Part shown: positions 60,788-64,000 of the stretch, piece by piece | Position numbering within the stretch: position 1 is the stretch's first letter | Layout: the number at the start of each line of letters is the position of its first letter | DNA from: Rhizobium sp. AQ_MP | GTDB lineage: Bacteria; Pseudomonadota; Alphaproteobacteria; Rhizobiales; Rhizobiaceae | Assembly (NCBI RefSeq): GCF_014237835.1 | Contig: NZ_JACJVI010000019.1 | Location: 1 to 64,000 of the forward strand | Reading direction: 5' to 3' | DNA: 64,000 nucleotides | Position numbers and translations under genes: made by a program | Notes under the pieces: model-generated | Seen by the model: only the letters and a program-made list of their open reading frames with translations | Told to the model about the DNA's origin: nothing | The model's database searches: none

Positions 60788-61099
60788 TTAAAGCCCGACT
60801 GCCTTGCGCAGCGCCTCGTTCATCCGTGACTGCCAGCCATCGCCCGTTGCCTTGAACCGGTCGATCACCTCCTGATCAAGCCGGATGCTGATCGCCTTCT
60901 TCGGGCTCTCCGCCTTCGGTCGCCCGAGTTTCCGGTCGATCGCCTCCGCGAGATCCGGAAAGACCTCGCGGAAGGGGCGGAACTCCTTCAATTCCTCTTC
61001 GGTCACTTCGGGATTGTCGGGGTCGGAGGCGATCATCGCCTGGATTTCGGCCTCTTCTTCGTCGGTCAGCGGCCTCTTGGATGAAAATTTCCCGCTCAT
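60788..61099 (-). CDS. brnA: BrnA antitoxin
   Basis: A 103-residue antitoxin: acidic, polar N-terminus (SSKRPLTDEEEAEIQAMIASDPDNPEVTEEELKEFRPFREVFPDL) and a C-terminal BrnA ribbon-helix-helix-like segment (KKAISIRLDQEVIDRFKATGDGWQSRMNEALRKAVGL). It follows brnT with a 4-base overlap, the standard order. It binds BrnT and represses the operon. Confidence 0.92.
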   Translation of the reverse strand: MSGKFSSKRPLTDEEEAEIQAMIASDPDNPEVTEEELKEFRPFREVFPDLAEAIDRKLGRPKAESPKKAISIRLDQEVIDRFKATGDGWQSRMNEALRKAVGL

Positions 61100-61344
61100 A
61101 TCAGGCTCCTTTCCCGCCGGCTGGCCGGCCGCATCGAGATGATCGACAGGGCTTCGCGACCCAGAGGCGTATAAACTACGGCAACAACGATGCGACCATT
61201 CAATTCGCCGATCGCGATCGTCCGACCCGATTTCGCCGCACGGATGCTGGCACCAACAAAAAAGCTCTCATCGAGCTCGGCAAAATCCAGACCATGCTTC
61301 TCAATATTCGCCAGGCGCTTCGGTTCGTCCCAGACGATGATCAT
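61096..61344 (-). CDS. brnT: BrnT toxin
   Basis: An 82-residue BrnT toxin: MIIVWDEPKRLANIEKHGLDFAELDESFF, VGASIRAAKSGRTIAIGELNGRIVVAVVYTPLGREALSIISMRPASRRERSLI. BrnT is a RelE-fold ribonuclease. Family motifs (KHG-DFAE, RxISxRxAxRRER) are present. A GTATATAC palindrome lies 8 bases upstream. Confidence 0.92.
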   Translation of the reverse strand: MIIVWDEPKRLANIEKHGLDFAELDESFFVGASIRAAKSGRTIAIGELNGRIVVAVVYTPLGREALSIISMRPASRRERSLI

Positions 61345-61351
61345 AGTTTAT

Positions 61352-61359
61352 GTATATAC
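61352..61359. promoter_or_regulatory. Palindrome before brnT
   Basis: GTATATAC (8 bp), 7 bases upstream of the brnT start, where BrnA autoregulatory sites are expected. Short; a candidate only. Confidence 0.35.
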
Positions 61360-61403
61360 GGAAAATGCGCAAGCCGGCATCCTGCAATTCTAGGGCTTTC
61401 GCC

Positions 61404-61724
61404 TCATGTCCGGCTTGGCAGCAGGATCACCGCAGCCCCGATCAGGCAGATCGCAGCGCCCGTCAGGTCAAACCGATCAGGTCGTTGCCCCTCGATCATC
61501 CAGAGCCAGGTGAGCGACGCGGCGATATACACCCCGCCATAGGCGGCATAGGCGCGGCCCGCCGCCTCCGACGGTACAAAGGTCAGAAGCCAGGCAAAGG
61601 CGGCGAGAGACAGCAGGCCGGGCACGAGCCAGAGCACCGATCGGTCAAGCTTCAGCCAGGCCCAGAAGGCAAAGCATCCGGCTATTTCGGCAAGGGCGGC
61701 AAGCGGGTAGATGATGAGCGTCAT
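61404..61724 (-). CDS. ynfA: YnfA-like (UPF0060) small membrane protein
   Basis: A 106-residue, four-helix membrane protein: [79 protein letters not shown] matches the UPF0060/YnfA family nearly throughout. Members resemble small multidrug exporters. Likely membrane efflux or lipid-associated function. Confidence 0.92.
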   Translation of the reverse strand: MTLIIYPLAALAEIAGCFAFWAWLKLDRSVLWLVPGLLSLAAFAWLLTFVPSEAAGRAYAAYGGVYIAASLTWLWMIEGQRPDRFDLTGAAICLIGAAVILLPSRT

Positions 61725-61774
61725 GGCGTCGATCCTGCCATGGCCGGCGTCAAGACGGAAGGGCAGGGGCTGCG

Positions 61775-62629
61775 TCAGCCCGAGCGGCCCTGCAGGTTGA
61801 GGATGTGACAGACGCGCGGCAGAAGCTCGGCTTCCTTGGGGAAGCAGACGAAGAACCCCTGCACACTGTCGAAACCGAGCTGCACGGCGGTTTCCATCTG
61901 GTCTTCGTTTTCGACGCCCGCCGCCGTCACGATCATGCCGAGATCATGGCCGAGCGAGATGACATGGCGCACGATGGCCTTGTCGACCGGATTTGTGAGC
62001 GCGCTGCGCATCAGCGAATGGTCGATCTTCAGGCGCCGGAACGTATGGTCCCGCAGGGCGGCAAGACCGGCATGGGTTGCGCCGAAATTGTCCATGGCCA
62101 GCGCAAAGCCGCAGTAATGCAGCGCTTCGAGCGCCAGGCTGACGGGCTTGGCCAGCGGGCCATAGAAGGCGGGCTCCGGAACTTCGATTTCCAGCATGTC
62201 GGGCGTCAGGCCGAAGCTCTGCACCATGTCGGTGAGGCGCAGGGCGAAATCGCCGGCGCAAAGGTCGAAGGCCGTGGCATTCACACTGATGCGGCCCATG
62301 TCATGGCCTTCGGCGCGCCAGCGAGCCGCCTGACGCAAGGTGGTCGACAGCACGAAGTCACGGATCGACAGGGACAGCATGGGATCGCGAAAGACCGAGC
62401 GGAAGTCCTGCGCTGCGGCCAGGTAACCGGGTGCAATGCGCCAGCGCAAGAGCGTCTCGACGCTGTCCACTTCGCGGTGATCGACAGAATAGATGGGTTG
62501 ATAGATCAGCTCGAAGCGACCGCGTTCCAGCGCGCGCTTTGCATTGTTGACCAGAACGATGTGATCCAGACTGCTGTCCAAGCTCGACCCCGTGAATTCC
62601 CGCAGGCGGCTGCGAGAATTTAAATGCAT
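61775..62629 (-). CDS. Degenerate EAL-domain protein
   Basis: A 284-residue EAL-fold protein without other domains. Seen: YQPIYSVD, Glu58-Thr-Leu60 in place of EAL, SVNAT, EVPEP and RLKIDHSLM with Lys201. Two catalytic positions are altered: the DDFG motif is Asp180-Asn181 and the EGVE motif reads Ala-Ala-Gly-Val-Glu (Ala237 for catalytic Glu). It is probably inactive, perhaps a c-di-GMP receptor or a protein-protein regulator. ATG 62629 chosen; a TTG two codons upstream is possible. Confidence 0.85.
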   Translation of the reverse strand: MHLNSRSRLREFTGSSLDSSLDHIVLVNNAKRALERGRFELIYQPIYSVDHREVDSVETLLRWRIAPGYLAAAQDFRSVFRDPMLSLSIRDFVLSTTLRQAARWRAEGHDMGRISVNATAFDLCAGDFALRLTDMVQSFGLTPDMLEIEVPEPAFYGPLAKPVSLALEALHYCGFALAMDNFGATHAGLAALRDHTFRRLKIDHSLMRSALTNPVDKAIVRHVISLGHDLGMIVTAAGVENEDQMETAVQLGFDSVQGFFVCFPKEAELLPRVCHILNLQGRSG

Positions 62630-62732
62630 CCCCAATATATAGCAGGAAGAGTTGCTCGGAAGTGAACAAATCTCGCCGAGAAGGACGAGCTTTCGTCACT
62701 CAGTTCTTGTGTTTTGCACGAAAACGGCGGTG

Positions 62733-64000
62733 CTAGCGTCGAAGACTACCCAAAATTCCACGTACCAGAGCCCGGCCGACCGATGTCGCCACGGAACGCG
62801 CGGCACTCTTCATCGCCGCCTCGATCACCGTCTCGCGCTGGTAGCCGCCGGAGCGCTTGGTCGTGCGGTCACCGTCGGCATCGGCAGGCTCGTCGCCGAA
62901 GCCTGGCAGGGTCCATCTGCCGGCGGCACTGTCGCCACCCGCAGCCTTCTCTTCTGCTGCGCGCTTGGCGGCTTCTGCCTCGGCTGCCTTCTTGGCGCGG
63001 GCGTTCAGGATTTCGTAGGCCGATTCCGAATCGAGGTCGACGTCATACTGTCCTGCGACCGGGCTCAGCCCCATCACCTTCTGCCGTTCGGCATCGGTGA
63101 GCGGCCCGACCCGGCCAGACGGCGGGCGGATGAGCGTCCGCTCGACCATGGAAGGAACGCCCTTCGCCTCCAGCGTAGACACCAGCGCCTCGCCGATGCC
63201 AAGCTGGGTGATGGCGGTTGCGCAATCGAAGGCCGGGTTGGGACGGAAGGTGTCCGCCGCCGTCTTCACCGCCTTCTGCTCTCTGGGCGTATAGGCACGC
63301 AACGCATGCTGCACGCGGTTGCCGAGCTGCGCGAGCACGGTTTCCGGCACGTCGAGCGGGTTCTGCGTGACGAAATAGACGCCGACCCCCTTGGAACGGA
63401 TCAGGCGAACCACCTGTTCGACCCGCTCGATCAGCACCTTCGGCGCGTCGTTGAACAGAAGGTGCGCCTCGTCGAAGAAGAAGACCAGCTTCGGTTTGTC
63501 GAGATCGCCCACTTCCGGCAGTTCCTCGAACAGTTCCGACAGCAGCCAGAGCAGGAAGGTCGCGTAAAGACGCGGGTTCATCATCAGCTTGTCGGCAGCC
63601 AGGATCGAGATCGCCCCGCGCCCGTCATGCGTCGTGCGCATGATGTCGGTGACGGCCAGCGCCGGCTCGCCAAAGAAGTTCTGCGCCCCCTGCTGCTCGA
63701 GGATCAGAAGCCCGCGTTGCAGCGTGGCAATCGAGGCCTTGGAGATCAGGCCGAACTGGCTGGAAAGCTCGGTTGCATGCTCGGCCATATAGGTGAGCAG
63801 CGCCTGCAGGTCCTTCAGATCCATCAGCGGCAACCCGCCCTGGTCGGCGATCTTGAAGGCGATGTTGAGCGCGCCTTCCTGCGCCTCCGAGGCATTCATC
63901 AGCCGTGAGAGCAGGAGCGGCCCCATCTCGGCCACCGTGGTGCGCACCCGGTGACCCTTCTCGCCATAGATATCCCAGAAGATGACCGGGAATTCCGCCG
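62733..64000 (-). CDS. HerA-like (DUF853) ATPase, 5' end outside the window
   Basis: The C-terminal 420 or so residues of a DUF853/HerA-type ATPase. The reading frame is open to base 64000 with no credible start (AEFPVIFWDIYGEKGHRVRTT precedes the first Met), so the Walker A lies beyond the edge. Seen: KLVFFFDEAHLLFNDAPKVLIERVEQVVRLIRSKGVGVYFVTQNPLDVPETVLAQLGNRVQHALRAYTPRE, with Walker B DEAH and the sensor QN. The C-terminal tail is charged (AKKAAEAEAAKRAAEEKAAGG). Members may translocate DNA; function unknown. Confidence 0.88.
   Translation of the reverse strand, partial: AEFPVIFWDIYGEKGHRVRTTVAEMGPLLLSRLMNASEAQEGALNIAFKIADQGGLPLMDLKDLQALLTYMAEHATELSSQFGLISKASIATLQRGLLILEQQGAQNFFGEPALAVTDIMRTTHDGRGAISILAADKLMMNPRLYATFLLWLLSELFEELPEVGDLDKPKLVFFFDEAHLLFNDAPKVLIERVEQVVRLIRSKGVGVYFVTQNPLDVPETVLAQLGNRVQHALRAYTPREQKAVKTAADTFRPNPAFDCATAITQLGIGEALVSTLEAKGVPSMVERTLIRPPSGRVGPLTDAERQKVMGLSPVAGQYDVDLDSESAYEILNARAKKAAEAEAAKRAAEEKAAGGDSAAGRWTLPGFGDEPADADGDRTTKRSGGYQRETVIEAAMKSAARSVATSVGRALVRGILGSLRR

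Overview
The window reads as chromosomal DNA of a Rhizobiales alphaproteobacterium, most likely Rhizobiaceae. Evidence seen: high GC with strongly GC-biased third codon positions, a betI-betB-betA choline cluster, an lpiA/acvB-like pair, a TRAP transporter, Ohr/OhrR, an rpsU-cspA pair, a Tat-exported beta-helix protein of a family known from rhizobia, and RIME-like palindromic intergenic repeats. No rRNA, tRNA, CRISPR array, transposase, prophage or origin was seen. Species cannot be fixed from the sequence alone.

Layout. 0-5.2 kb: orphan sulfate-binding protein with its own terminator, three small envelope genes, an APH-fold kinase, a PD-(D/E)XK protein and a stand-alone Ada zinc domain. 5.2-8.2 kb: dctP-dctQ-dctM TRAP operon (minus). 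8.5-13.3 kb: lipoprotein hydrolase, a two-gene lysyl-phosphatidylglycerol module (synthase without flippase, plus AcvB/VirJ hydrolase), and a ParD/ParE-type toxin-antitoxin (TA) pair. 13.3-18.1 kb: bet genes (minus) with a RelE/Xre TA pair and two palindromic repeats inserted between them; a perfect BetI-type operator lies before betI. 18.3-25.9 kb: two c-di-GMP enzymes, two dehydrogenases, and a coupled coiled-coil membrane protein/ClpP-like protein pair. 26-33 kb: accessory-looking stretch (HEPN-like orphan, ribbon-helix-helix protein, a tiny ORF with its own terminator), then DUF3750, asparaginase, flippase, DeoR regulator, GST. 33.4-42.6 kb: DUF2087, GAF-GGDEF-EAL, Tat beta-helix protein, MarR/MFS efflux pair, chemotaxis receptor. 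42.8-49 kb: cell-wall group (two L,D-transpeptidases, class A beta-lactamase), DUF2254, OhrR/Ohr. 49-55 kb: LysR and MarR regulators, each divergent from a small redox/detoxification operon. 55-64 kb: rpsU, cspA, desaturase, an AT-rich orphan gene, WYL regulator/LysE exporter, BrnT/BrnA, YnfA, a degenerate EAL protein, and the start-truncated end of a HerA-like ATPase gene.

Themes. Many regulator/target pairs are divergent with a visible palindrome between them (BetI, OhrR, MarR-MFS, MarR-DUF899, WYL-LysE). Four c-di-GMP turnover proteins are dispersed here, one probably catalytically dead. The best candidates for something undescribed are the flippase-less LpiA/AcvB module, the coiled-coil membrane/ClpP-like pair, the AT-rich orphan at 58.6 kb, the HEPN-like/RHH convergent pair with the adjacent tiny ORF, and the TA-plus-repeat insertion that splits the bet genes.
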